Assembly (NCBI GenBank): GCA_039028155.1
Contig: JBCCIS010000015.1
Span: 1 to 64,000, forward strand
Reading direction: 5' to 3'
Length of the DNA stretch: 64,000 bases
DNA from: Pseudomonadota bacterium
GTDB lineage: Bacteria > Pseudomonadota > Alphaproteobacteria > SP197
The position numbers were made by a program, and so were the translations under genes. This document shows positions 1 through 7,853 of the stretch, one piece after another; the stretch's first letter is position 1; the number at the start of each line of letters is the position of its first letter. The notes under the pieces were generated by a model that was not told where the DNA came from, did not search any database, and saw nothing but the letters and a program-made list of their open reading frames with translations.

Positions 1-848
1 CCGTAGCGCGCCTGTTCCCAGCCAATTAGCGCCTGCTTGCGCGGCACACCCCAGGCGTAGCTGTGGAACGGTCCGGTCTTGCGGATGACGCGGTGACAGG
101 GCACGACGAAGGCGATCGGGTTTTTGGCGACCGCGCCGGCCGCCGCGCGGGCCGCCGTCGGCTCGCCAATGCGCCGCGCGATGTCCTCATAGCTTATGAC
201 CGTGCCGGGTGGCACGCGCAGCAGCGCCTCCCATACACGGATCTGGAAGTTGGTGCCGCGCAGGTGAAGCTTGAGTGGCTCGTCGACGTCACCGTTTTCA
301 CACGCGCCGAAAATACGCGCGGCATAAGGCGCGGTCGCGGCCGTGTCCTCGATCAGCGTTGCGTTGGGCCAACGCCGCGCCAGATGATCTTGCGTCCAAT
401 CGTCGTCATCACCGTCGTCGGCCGGGCCGAAACTCAACCAACACAGGCCGCGCGCCGTGATGCCGATCAGGCATTCGCCGAAAGGCGAATCATGGACGCC
501 CCAGCGAATCTCCAGATCAGCGCCCTTGCGGCGGACATCGCCGGGCGTTACCGCCTCGGTCGCGACAAAGAGGTCGTGCAGACGCGAGGGGCCGGAGAGT
601 CCGGCCTCATAGGCCGTATCGAGCACCGGCATGGAACGCTCCAGAAGACCGCGTGCATAGTCGACCGTAAGGAACTGCAAGAAACGCTTGGGGCTGATAC
701 CCGCCCAACGCTGGAACACGCGCTGGAAGTGATAGGGGCTCAAGCCCGCGACCTCCGCCAGTTCGTTCAGTCCCGGCTGTTCCTGGAAGTGGTCATCCAG
801 ATAGCGGATCGCCGATTCGATGCGGGCGTAATCCTGTGACTGTTCCAT
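1..848 (-). CDS. AraC-HTH / methylated-DNA--protein-cysteine methyltransferase (Ada-like), 3' end cut by window
   Basis: Repairs O6-alkylguanine by irreversible transfer of the alkyl group to its own cysteine. Reading back from ATG at 848, the frame stays open for 282 codons to the window edge. Residues 1-100 form an AraC-type helix-turn-helix (LNELAEVAGLSPYHFQRVF). The rest is an MGMT domain ending in the active-site motif VPCHRVIRKTG. There is no N-terminal Cys-rich Ada zinc domain, so it resembles the shorter Ada-type proteins that keep only one AraC domain plus MGMT. The C-terminus, probably only a few residues, lies outside the window. A dyad lies just upstream (874-910). The domain assignment is secure. 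Whether the HTH still regulates transcription cannot be told from sequence. Confidence 0.93.
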   Translation of the reverse strand, partial: MEQSQDYARIESAIRYLDDHFQEQPGLNELAEVAGLSPYHFQRVFQRWAGISPKRFLQFLTVDYARGLLERSMPVLDTAYEAGLSGPSRLHDLFVATEAVTPGDVRRKGADLEIRWGVHDSPFGECLIGITARGLCWLSFGPADDGDDDDWTQDHLARRWPNATLIEDTAATAPYAARIFGACENGDVDEPLKLHLRGTNFQIRVWEALLRVPPGTVISYEDIARRIGEPTAARAAAGAVAKNPIAFVVPCHRVIRKTGPFHSYAWGVPRKQALIGWEQARY

Positions 849-873
849 GGGGACAATGGCTCCTTGGGCCCGG

Positions 874-910
874 TGATGCTGTCTCCCTTAGGTAGGTAGA
901 CACAGCATCA
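874..910. promoter_or_regulatory. Inverted repeat upstream of the ada-like gene
   Basis: Nine-base perfect arms, TGATGCTGT (874-882) and ACAGCATCA (902-910), sit 26-62 bases before the ATG of the minus-strand AraC/MGMT gene. This is a plausible operator or 5' UTR hairpin for that gene. The symmetry is seen; the role is inferred. Confidence 0.4.
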
Positions 911-960
911 TTCGCGACCCGGTTCTTGCGGTGGCTAGATATCCGCAAATGCGGGGCCAT

Positions 961-1032
961 GGCCAGCCCGCTCTCCCTCCCGGCCACCTCGAGGATGCTG
1001 CCATGGGTGGCAGCGAGCGGGAGCGGGCTGGC
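961..1032. terminator. Two-tier stem-loop between the DUF1127 gene and the ada-like gene
   Basis: An outer 12-bp perfect stem (962-973 with 1021-1032, GCCAGCCCGCTC) encloses an inner 7-bp stem with a 4-base loop (GCTGCCA 997-1003, TGGCAGC 1008-1014). It lies 29 bases past the stop of the DUF1127 gene on the minus strand, where a terminator would sit. It has no T-run, so a transcript 3'-end stabiliser or a protein-binding cruciform is equally possible. Confidence 0.45.
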
Positions 1033-1060
1033 GCAGAACCTCATCAGATACAATCCCCGC

Positions 1061-1294
1061 CTATTCCTTCCAAAACGGCTTGGATCCCTCGCGCAGTGCA
1101 TCATAGCGCGAGATGCCCATGTCCTTCAGCAGGCGTTCGTCCATCGACATCAGGTGATGGCGCTGTCTGGCGCGCGCCTGCCAGCTATAGATGTGATCGG
1201 GAAGGCGGACGATCGCGGTGAGAAGACGCACGGTTACACCGGCCATGGCCGAGAGACCGTGGTGAAGCGGGGTGGGTGTCAGCGTCGTTTTCAT
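1061..1294 (-). CDS. DUF1127 (YjiS-like) small protein
   Basis: A 77-residue protein whose C-terminal half carries the DUF1127 signature: WQARARQRHHLMSMDERLLKDMGI, then SRYDAL and a Trp-rich tail. Such Arg-rich small proteins are common in alphaproteobacteria. Some family members bind RNA or are linked to phosphate and stress responses, but the role here is unknown. The N-terminal 40 residues contain a short hydrophobic stretch (AMAGVTVRLLTAIVRL). It stands alone, divergent from the MocR gene at 1500, and is followed by a large stem-loop. Family assignment is firm. Confidence 0.88.
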   Translation of the reverse strand: MKTTLTPTPLHHGLSAMAGVTVRLLTAIVRLPDHIYSWQARARQRHHLMSMDERLLKDMGISRYDALREGSKPFWKE

Positions 1295-1431
1295 CGCCCT
1301 TCTCCTTCGTCAGGGTCGGCCCGGTCCCATGACCGGGCCTGGTTAAAAGGGTGGGAAGCCAAGCCCCGCGAACCCACCCGATTGTTGCGATCCCTTCGCT
1401 CGCGAAATTGTATCGATTTAATCGGTTCTTC

Positions 1432-1496
1432 TTGACCGATGCAGAACAATTGCTAACATTGTCTGCATAACTGATAGGTTCAATTGAAACATTGTC
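1432..1496 (+). promoter_or_regulatory. Promoter and direct repeats upstream of the first MocR gene
   Basis: TTGACC (1432-1437) and TAACAT (1454-1459), 16 bases apart, form a plausible sigma-70 promoter giving a leader of about 34 bases. The direct repeat AACATTGTC occurs at 1455-1463, overlapping the -10, and at 1488-1496, a 33-base spacing. MocR-type regulators commonly bind directly repeated sites, so autoregulation is likely. The decamer ACAATTGCTA (1446-1455) recurs in the promoter of the second MocR gene at 6413-6422. A perfect palindrome TTCAATTGAA lies at 1479-1488. Confidence 0.5.
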
Positions 1497-1499
1497 ACC

Positions 1500-2912
1500 A
1501 TGACAAAATCTTCCTGGCAGCCCGACCTCAACGTCTTCAAAGGCCCCCGCTACCTGGCGCTCGCCAGCGCTGTCGAAAGCGATATCACCGCCGGACGCCT
1601 GAAACCGGGCGAGCGTTTGCCAACCCATCGCGACCTCGCCTGGCACCTGGGCGTCACGGTCGGCACGGTCAGCCGGGGTTATGCGGAGGCACTTCGCCGG
1701 GGCCTTCTGACCGGCGAGGTCGGCCGCGGCACCTTCGTGCGCGGCGATGTGGTGCCAAGCTTCAACTCGGTGACGCTGAACCCGCTGCCGATCCGCGGCG
1801 GCAACGAAGCCGGCTTGATCAACATGGGCGCCAACGTGCCGCCGATCACCGAACAGACCCGCCTGTTCCGCGACATGCTGCGTGAGCTGGCCGATGACGA
1901 GGACCTTGATCGCCAGTTGATCTATCCACCCTATGTCGGGTCTGGGCCCGCGCGGCTGGCCGCCGCGCAGTGGTTGGGCGAGACCGCCTTTCCCGTATCG
2001 CCGGAAGAAGTCTTCATCACCAGCGGCTGTCAGCACGCGCTGATGGTGGCGTTTCATCTGATGGCGCGGCCGGGCGACACGGTGCTGGTCGAACGCCTCA
2101 CCTATCCCGGCATTAAATCCTTGGCTCACATGATGCAGGTGCGCCTGGTCGGCGTTGACATGGACGACGATGGCATTTTGCCTGATGCGTTGGATGCCGC
2201 ATGCCGCGGTCACGCGCCGAAGCTGCTGTGCATCGTCCCGACCATGCAGAACCCCCGCAACATCGTGATGTCCGACGAACGCCGCCGCGCGATCGCCAAG
2301 GTCGCCGACCGCCACGAGTTGCCGATCCTGGAAGACGGCATCTATAACTTCCTGGAAGAACACAAACCGACGCCGATCCAGGCCTACGCCACCACCCCGG
2401 GCTTTTTTGTCACGAGTTTCTCGAAGAACGTCGCGGCGGCACTGCGCACCGGCCTGCTGGTCGCCGACAGCGGCCACAAGGAAACGATCATCCGCCTGAT
2501 GGGCGCAAGCTGTCTGCACGCCCCCAACCTGATGGTCGACGCGTGCCGGCGCTGGATTGAAAGCGGGCACATCGCGTTGTCGGAAGCGGCAGTGCGCAAC
2601 GATATCGCCGAGCGCCAGACGATCGCCGCCAAGTATCTCTCGGACCTCGACGTGGAAACCCATGCCAACGGCTATCACGTCTGGGCCCACCTGCCGGAGC
2701 CCTGGCGCCCGCTGGAGTTTGTCCGCGCGGCGGAAGAACGCGGCGTTGCTATCGCACCGGCCGAGACTTTCACCATCGGCCGCGAGACCGCGCCCTTTGC
2801 CGTGCGCCTGTCACTGACCGCGCCGCGCGACCACGGCGAGTTACGCCAAGGACTGGGCATCGTGCGCGGCCTGCTCGACGCCGGCCACGTCCGCGCCGTC
2901 GCGGTGGTTTAA
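1500..2912 (+). CDS. MocR-type transcriptional regulator (GntR wHTH + PLP aminotransferase-fold), EnuR-like
   Basis: 470 residues. Residues 1-80 are a GntR-type winged helix (RLPTHRDLAWHLGVTVGTVSR, GEVGRGTFV). Residues 100-470 have the class I aminotransferase fold with an Asn-Pro at 251-252 and the PLP-lysine at 309 in TSFSKN. MocR regulators use PLP to sense an amine effector and rarely catalyse. The N-terminal region closely resembles the regulator at 6446, so both may be EnuR-like sensors of ectoine-derived compounds. That inference rests on similarity and on its position flanking doeAB. It converges on the dehydrogenase gene with a 4-base overlap (2909-2912). The ATG start fits the promoter upstream. 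Confidence 0.88.
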   Translation: MTKSSWQPDLNVFKGPRYLALASAVESDITAGRLKPGERLPTHRDLAWHLGVTVGTVSRGYAEALRRGLLTGEVGRGTFVRGDVVPSFNSVTLNPLPIRGGNEAGLINMGANVPPITEQTRLFRDMLRELADDEDLDRQLIYPPYVGSGPARLAAAQWLGETAFPVSPEEVFITSGCQHALMVAFHLMARPGDTVLVERLTYPGIKSLAHMMQVRLVGVDMDDDGILPDALDAACRGHAPKLLCIVPTMQNPRNIVMSDERRRAIAKVADRHELPILEDGIYNFLEEHKPTPIQAYATTPGFFVTSFSKNVAAALRTGLLVADSGHKETIIRLMGASCLHAPNLMVDACRRWIESGHIALSEAAVRNDIAERQTIAAKYLSDLDVETHANGYHVWAHLPEPWRPLEFVRAAEERGVAIAPAETFTIGRETAPFAVRLSLTAPRDHGELRQGLGIVRGLLDAGHVRAVAVV

Positions 2913-4021
2913 AGCGGCGGCGGCACCAGGACGAAGTTGCCGACGAAGTCCTTCTTCATGAATTCCTTCTGGGCGTCGGCGATCTGATCGAGCGGGAAGG
3001 TCTTGGCGACAAGAGGTCTGATCTCACCCGCTTCGATGTAGCGAACGAGGTTCGCGAAGACCGGCTCATCCCAGGCGGTGCAGCCGATCAGGCTGATGTC
3101 CTTCAAGTACATGTCGCGCATGTCGAGCGACACGACAGGCCCGGCGATCGCGCCGGAGGAGACGTAGCGGCCACCGCGCTTCAGCACCTTCAGCATCTGC
3201 GGGAACGCGGGCCCGGCAACATTGTCGACGACAACGTCGACACTGTCGGCGCCGAGCAGCGCGATCAGATTGGCATTGCGGTCGACGACATCATCGGCGC
3301 CGATGGCGCGCACCTGGTCAATCTTCGATTGGCTGGCGATCGCGGTAACACGCGCGCCCCGGCGCTTGGCCAACTGCACCGTGGCCGAACCGACGCCTCC
3401 CGAGGCGCCGGCGACGAGAACATGATCACCGCTCTTGACGCCCGCGCGGTGCAGCATGTTTTCCGACGTCGCGTAGGCGCAAGGGATCGTCGCCAGTTCT
3501 TCATCGGTCCAGTCGCAATGGACGGGAAAGACCTCCGACGCCGGCACCTTGACGAACTGCGCGAAGGCGCCATCGAAATCGGACGCCATCCAGACATTGT
3601 CCATGGTGTCGTAACCGTTGGGCCGCATGCAGGCCCGCACCAGGACCCGCTCGCCGATCATGGCATCGTCGACGCGATCGCCGACCTCGACCACGCGGCC
3701 GCAACAATCGGTGCCCTGGATGAACGGAAACGGCGTCGCCTCGTTCCAGCCGCCGTCGGCCTTTTGCTCGGCCGCCTCTTCCTGCACGTCCGCCGTCGAG
3801 TCCGTGCTGTCGGTCACCGACGACGAATACCAGCCGAGCCGCGTGTTGATCTCGGTGTTGTTGACGCCAGCTGCCAGGACCTGCAGCAGAACCTCACCCG
3901 GCCCCGGCACGGGCACCGGTACCTTCCGGTAGTCCAGCATCTCATAACCACCGTTGCCGGTGGTCACCACCGCCATCATGGTGCGGTCGCGTCCGGTGAT
4001 ATCGAAACGGTCTGCGTCCAT
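2909..4021 (-). CDS. Medium-chain alcohol dehydrogenase/quinone reductase-family oxidoreductase
   Basis: 370 residues of the MDR superfamily: an N-terminal GroES-like domain with the GVNNTEINTRLGWY segment, then a Rossmann domain with the glycine motif AGASGGVGSATVQLAK that binds NAD(P)H. The first domain has an acidic insertion near residues 66-90 (SSVTDSTDSTADVQEE). A Cys pair (FIQGTDCCGRVVEVGDRV) follows. It lies downstream of doeA-doeB on the same strand, 132 bases after doeB, so it may be co-transcribed and act on a small aldehyde or enone. The substrate is unknown. The upstream AGGGTGG supports the ATG at 4021, and an internal Met pair at residues 15-16 is an alternative. Confidence 0.82.
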   Translation of the reverse strand: MDADRFDITGRDRTMMAVVTTGNGGYEMLDYRKVPVPVPGPGEVLLQVLAAGVNNTEINTRLGWYSSSVTDSTDSTADVQEEAAEQKADGGWNEATPFPFIQGTDCCGRVVEVGDRVDDAMIGERVLVRACMRPNGYDTMDNVWMASDFDGAFAQFVKVPASEVFPVHCDWTDEELATIPCAYATSENMLHRAGVKSGDHVLVAGASGGVGSATVQLAKRRGARVTAIASQSKIDQVRAIGADDVVDRNANLIALLGADSVDVVVDNVAGPAFPQMLKVLKRGGRYVSSGAIAGPVVSLDMRDMYLKDISLIGCTAWDEPVFANLVRYIEAGEIRPLVAKTFPLDQIADAQKEFMKKDFVGNFVLVPPPL

Positions 4022-4153
4022 GCCACCCTATCCCATCCAGAGAAACTGATGCCCCTCAAGCCGAGCGCGCGTGACGCGGCATTGGGACGGTTGGGCGTTG
4101 CGTTTAGCAGTTCCGGCAATTCGCTGTCGAGCGCGGAGCCGATGCTGGCAGAC

Positions 4154-5176
4154 TCAGAATCCAGGATCCAGCGGTACGCCGACGACGAAGAGATAGTCGC
4201 CATGGGTTGTCAGCCCCGTGGTACGCCGGATGACGACGACACCGCCATCCTTGATCCTATGGTCTATCGGCGGTCGGTCGGGTCGATGGATCGAATGCAT
4301 GCGCCCGACAACCTGGCCGGATTCGACGACGTCACCCAGATCGACGAACGGTTCGAAGATGCCGTGATCGTCGGCCATGACGAACCCCTGGGCCGGGACG
4401 CCAAGTATCTCGGTCTCGGCATCGCCGCTCTCGATCGAAGCCGCGGTGACGCCGGTGTGAGCCAGGACGTTTCGGATGCCGCGTGTGGTGATCGCAATCG
4501 ATCGGGGCGAGACAGCGCCGGAGCCACCAAGCTCGAGCGCGATGAAGGGTTTGTCGAGGTCCTCTACCGCCGTATCCAGCATGCCGTCACGGTCGGGCTC
4601 GGTATCGAACACGACACCGTAGGGCACGGCGAAGGCTTTCATCAGTTCAAGCGCCGCGCGCGAGGTCGCCGGATTGGGGTAGCGGTGCATCATGGCGTAA
4701 CACAGGCACGAGAGGTTCGTGCCGCCGGCGTGCAGGTCGACGACGATGTCCGCGCGCTGGACCAGTTCGTCATGGACATAGGACGCGATCTTCTCGGTGA
4801 TCGTGCCGCGCCTGTCGCCCGGAAAAATCCGGTTCATGTTCTTGTCGTCGATCGGCGAGCAACGGCTGTTGTTCAGAACCGCCGGCAGGTTCAACGCCGG
4901 AACGATGATGACATGGCCCTTGATGCCATCGGCATCCAGGTCATGCGCGACGTTCCGCAAGGCGATCTGACCTTCGAACTCGTCGCCGTGATTGCCGGCG
5001 AGGAACAGAACGCAAGGCCCGTCGCCGTTCTTGATCGACACAAGCGGGACCATCAGATCACCCAGCCCCGCTTCGTCGCGCGAATGGGGGATGCGGATAT
5101 GCCCGAAGTGCTTCCCGGGCGCGTCGAGATCAAGGGTCACGGAAAAGAACGAGGGGTTTGGATGTGCTTGCGCCAT
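4154..5176 (-). CDS. doeB: N-alpha-acetyl-L-2,4-diaminobutyrate deacetylase (ectoine degradation)
   Basis: 340-residue member of the succinylglutamate desuccinylase/aspartoacylase zinc family. The metal site is visible as AGNHGDEFEGQ (His, Glu), and DLHAGG supplies the second His. NNSRCSPIDDKNMNRIFPGD is the substrate-binding stretch typical of DoeB. DoeB removes the acetyl group from N-alpha-acetyl-diaminobutyrate, the product of ectoine ring opening by DoeA. It begins 11 bases after the doeA stop, so the two are one operon. The doeC and doeD genes that complete the pathway are not in this window. Assignment relies on the family signature plus the doeA neighbour. Confidence 0.9.
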   Translation of the reverse strand: MAQAHPNPSFFSVTLDLDAPGKHFGHIRIPHSRDEAGLGDLMVPLVSIKNGDGPCVLFLAGNHGDEFEGQIALRNVAHDLDADGIKGHVIIVPALNLPAVLNNSRCSPIDDKNMNRIFPGDRRGTITEKIASYVHDELVQRADIVVDLHAGGTNLSCLCYAMMHRYPNPATSRAALELMKAFAVPYGVVFDTEPDRDGMLDTAVEDLDKPFIALELGGSGAVSPRSIAITTRGIRNVLAHTGVTAASIESGDAETEILGVPAQGFVMADDHGIFEPFVDLGDVVESGQVVGRMHSIHRPDRPPIDHRIKDGGVVVIRRTTGLTTHGDYLFVVGVPLDPGF

Positions 5177-5187
5177 GGCGACCTACC

Positions 5188-6357
5188 TCACGTCTTGACC
5201 AACAGATCACGCGGGACATCCGCGAAACGCACGCCACCCGTCTTCGCGATACGAATGGGTTCGCTGATATTGAGACCCCAGTCGTCCTTCCAAATGCCGC
5301 AGACCACATGGAAGGTCATGTTCTCTTCCAGAACAGTCTCGTCACCCGACCGCAACGATGCCGTGTGCTCGCCCCAGTCGGGCGGGTAGCCGATGCCGAT
5401 CGAATAGCCGATGCGTGACTTCTTGGTGACGCCGTGGCGGGTGATCGTTCGGCGCCAAGCGGCCTCGACATCTTCACAGCGACCTCCGGGCCGCGCCGCC
5501 GCGATCGCTTCGTCGATGCCCTCGACCACGGCCTTACAGGTGTCGAGCAGGCGTTGCGGTGGCGCGCCCAGATGCAGTGTCCGCACCATCGGCACATGGT
5601 AACGGTGACGCACACCGGCGGTCTCGAGAAACGCCGCCTCGTCTTTCACAAAGCGCCGGTCGCTCCATGTCAGATGCGCGGCCGATGTGCCCGTCCCGGT
5701 CGGCATCATCGGTGCGACGCAGCAGTAATCGCCACCGAACTGCGCCGTGCCGCCGGCCTGGGCGCCGTACACCTTGGCGATCACATCACATTCCCTGACA
5801 CCCGGTTCGACCGCATCGAAGTAGGCGGCCATGATGCCTTCGGTCACGCGCGCGGCCTGCGCCATGACCTCGATCTCCGCATCCGACTTCACCAGCCGCA
5901 CCCAATTCACCAACCGGTCGGTGTCGACAAACGTTGCGTTCGGCAGTGCGGCCATCAAGGCGTCACGGCATCGGGGCGTGAAGTAGTAGCAATCCCGCTC
6001 GATGCCGATGGCCGCGTTGCCGTGGCCGCGTTCAGCCAGGACCGCGCCGATGAAATCCATCGGGTGCTCGTCGGGATTGTCGACCAAGTGGTCCGGCCAC
6101 TCGATGATGCTGCCGTCCGACAGGTAGGTCGTCAGCCGGGCACCACCGATGTCGACGCCGCGTCCGATCCACAAGGGTTCGTCGTCATCAAGCGTCACGA
6201 TGACGGCTTGCGGGACATAGAAGCTCCAGCCGTCGTAGCCGGTCAGATAGTTCATGTTGGCGGGATCGGAGTCGACCAAGACATCGATGCCACGCTTGGC
6301 CATGGCGTCGCGGCACCTGGTGAGCCGCCGTACGAACTCGTTTCTGTCGAACACCAT
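5188..6357 (-). CDS. doeA: Ectoine hydrolase, M24 peptidase family
   Basis: 389-residue M24 (Xaa-Pro dipeptidase-like) protein that hydrolyses the ectoine ring to N-acetyl-diaminobutyrate. It carries an N-terminal creatinase-like domain (NMNYLTGYDGWSFYVPQ) and a C-terminal pita-bread domain. The stretch SRIGYSIGIGYPPDWGEHT is characteristic of DoeA. I chose the ATG at 6357 (MVFDRNEF). The frame runs back to 6402, but the extra 15 residues (MIAKAVGRREIGERE) look like leader sequence. The gene is divergent from the MocR/EnuR-like gene at 6446, the arrangement expected for effector-controlled ectoine catabolism. No ehu or ueh ectoine uptake genes are in this window. Confidence 0.92.
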   Translation of the reverse strand: MVFDRNEFVRRLTRCRDAMAKRGIDVLVDSDPANMNYLTGYDGWSFYVPQAVIVTLDDDEPLWIGRGVDIGGARLTTYLSDGSIIEWPDHLVDNPDEHPMDFIGAVLAERGHGNAAIGIERDCYYFTPRCRDALMAALPNATFVDTDRLVNWVRLVKSDAEIEVMAQAARVTEGIMAAYFDAVEPGVRECDVIAKVYGAQAGGTAQFGGDYCCVAPMMPTGTGTSAAHLTWSDRRFVKDEAAFLETAGVRHRYHVPMVRTLHLGAPPQRLLDTCKAVVEGIDEAIAAARPGGRCEDVEAAWRRTITRHGVTKKSRIGYSIGIGYPPDWGEHTASLRSGDETVLEENMTFHVVCGIWKDDWGLNISEPIRIAKTGGVRFADVPRDLLVKT

Positions 6358-6409
6358 CTCTCGTTCCCCGATCTCTCGCCGTCCGACGGCTTTCGCGATC
6401 ACATTAATC

Positions 6410-6437
6410 TCGACAATTGCTATGACTCAAATACAAT
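6410..6437 (+). promoter_or_regulatory. Putative promoter of the enuR-like gene
   Basis: TCGACA (6410-6415) and TACAAT (6432-6437), 16 bases apart, each match the sigma-70 consensus at five of six bases. Transcription would begin about 6443-6446, so the ATG at 6446 would be at or near the 5' end of a leaderless message. The decamer ACAATTGCTA (6413-6422) within the spacer is shared with the promoter of the other MocR gene. Confidence 0.5.
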
Positions 6438-6445
6438 ATTAGATC

Positions 6446-7840
6446 ATGACAATTTGGCACCCGAATCTCAGCGATTTCGCCGGACCGCGTTACAAGGCGA
6501 TCGTCGAAGCCTTGGAAAAGTCTATTCGCTCGCGGCAACTGCAACCAGGTCAGCGACTGCCGACGCAACGCGATCTCGCCGACAGGCTTGGTATCAGCGT
6601 CCAGACGGTGTCACGCGCCTATGCGGAAGCCGAGCGGCGGGGTCTGACATCGGGCGAAGTCGGGCGCGGCACCTTCGTGCAGTTTCTAACCACCGACCCC
6701 AGCGGCAACTTCATCGCTGATCGCCGGGAGGCCAGCCAGCTCGACTTCTCGAACATCATGCCGATCGTCTCGGACATTCATGTCGATGCGCTCAAACAGG
6801 CGATGATCGAATGCGCATCAGAAAAATCAATCGCGCGGATCCTTGAGTACCGGCCGACCGAAGGGACCACACCCCATCGCGAGGCTGGCAGCGCATGGCT
6901 TGAACGCGCCGGCATCGTGGTCGACCCAGGCGACGTCATCGTCACCAATGGCGCCGCTCACGGCATCTGGACGGCGATGGCGAGCCTGGCCGAACCCGGC
7001 GACGTCGTGTGCAGCGAGGAATTGGTCGACACATCGATCATCACCAACGCGGCGATCCTAAAAACCCGCCTGCGTGGTTTAGCGCTCGACGAGGAAGGCA
7101 TCATTCCCGAGGCGTTCGAGGAGGCATGCAAACGCGAGCCGGTCAAACTGCTTTGCGTGACACCATGCCTGAACGACCCCACCGTTTCGCTGATGAGCGA
7201 ACCACGCCGCGCGGCGATCGCAGCGTTGGCGCACCGCTTTGATGTCGCCATCATCGAAGACGATGTCTTCGGGCCTTTGCTGGCAGATCGGCCGAAACCA
7301 ATATGGTGTTTCGCGCCGGAGAGAACGTACTACGTGACGAGCTTCTCGAAAGCGGTGACCGCATCGCTGCGTACCGGCTATCTCACCGGGCCAGCGCCAA
7401 TGTTGCCGCGCCTGATCTCGCGGCTGCGCACGACGGGTTGGATGGCCAACACCTGGCCGGCCGAGGTCGCCGCGCGCTGGTCATCGGACGGCACCACCGA
7501 CAGGCTCATAACATGGCAACGCAAGACACTGGGTCAGCGCCACGCCGTGCTCGAAAACGCTCTCGAGGGTCACGACGTTGCCACCCATCCGAATGCCCTT
7601 CATGCATGGCTGACCCTGCCGCAACCATGGCGGTCGCAACACTTTGTCGAGCAGGCGCGTTCACGCGGCATTCTGCTGACACCACCCGACCCCTTCATCG
7701 TGGGGCGGGCAAGGGAACCGCACGCGGTAAGGCTGGCGCTTGGTGACACCAACCGCGACGATGCGGACTTCGCCCGCGGTCTGCATGAAGTCGCGGCATT
7801 GTTGAGGGAAGACCCGGAACCGATTGTCGGTCATTTCTGA
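6446..7840 (+). CDS. enuR: MocR-type regulator of ectoine utilisation (EnuR-like)
   Basis: 464 residues: GntR winged helix at 1-80 (QRLPTQRDLADRLGISVQTV, GEVGRGTFV), then an aminotransferase-fold effector domain. The PLP lysine in TSFSKAV is residue 302, the same position reported for EnuR of Ruegeria pomeroyi, which senses diaminobutyrate derivatives through PLP. The Asn-Pro of the cofactor pocket appears as CLNDPT with an extra Asp. It is divergent from doeA with under 100 bases between starts, the classic arrangement for a catabolic repressor or activator. It has no visible ribosome-binding site, consistent with the leaderless promoter proposed at 6410. The enuR name rests on context and family, not on a full alignment. 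Confidence 0.78.
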   Translation: MTIWHPNLSDFAGPRYKAIVEALEKSIRSRQLQPGQRLPTQRDLADRLGISVQTVSRAYAEAERRGLTSGEVGRGTFVQFLTTDPSGNFIADRREASQLDFSNIMPIVSDIHVDALKQAMIECASEKSIARILEYRPTEGTTPHREAGSAWLERAGIVVDPGDVIVTNGAAHGIWTAMASLAEPGDVVCSEELVDTSIITNAAILKTRLRGLALDEEGIIPEAFEEACKREPVKLLCVTPCLNDPTVSLMSEPRRAAIAALAHRFDVAIIEDDVFGPLLADRPKPIWCFAPERTYYVTSFSKAVTASLRTGYLTGPAPMLPRLISRLRTTGWMANTWPAEVAARWSSDGTTDRLITWQRKTLGQRHAVLENALEGHDVATHPNALHAWLTLPQPWRSQHFVEQARSRGILLTPPDPFIVGRAREPHAVRLALGDTNRDDADFARGLHEVAALLREDPEPIVGHF

Positions 7841-7853
7841 CCGCAAGAATGGC

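Noticed and set aside
3329-5389. 686-codon plus-strand frame opposite the dehydrogenase and doeB
   Set aside because: It covers parts of two unrelated minus-strand genes with intact motifs and has no domain of its own.
5434-6720. Plus-strand frame opposite doeA running into the enuR-like gene
   Set aside because: It is out of phase with enuR and antisense to doeA; there is no recognisable domain.
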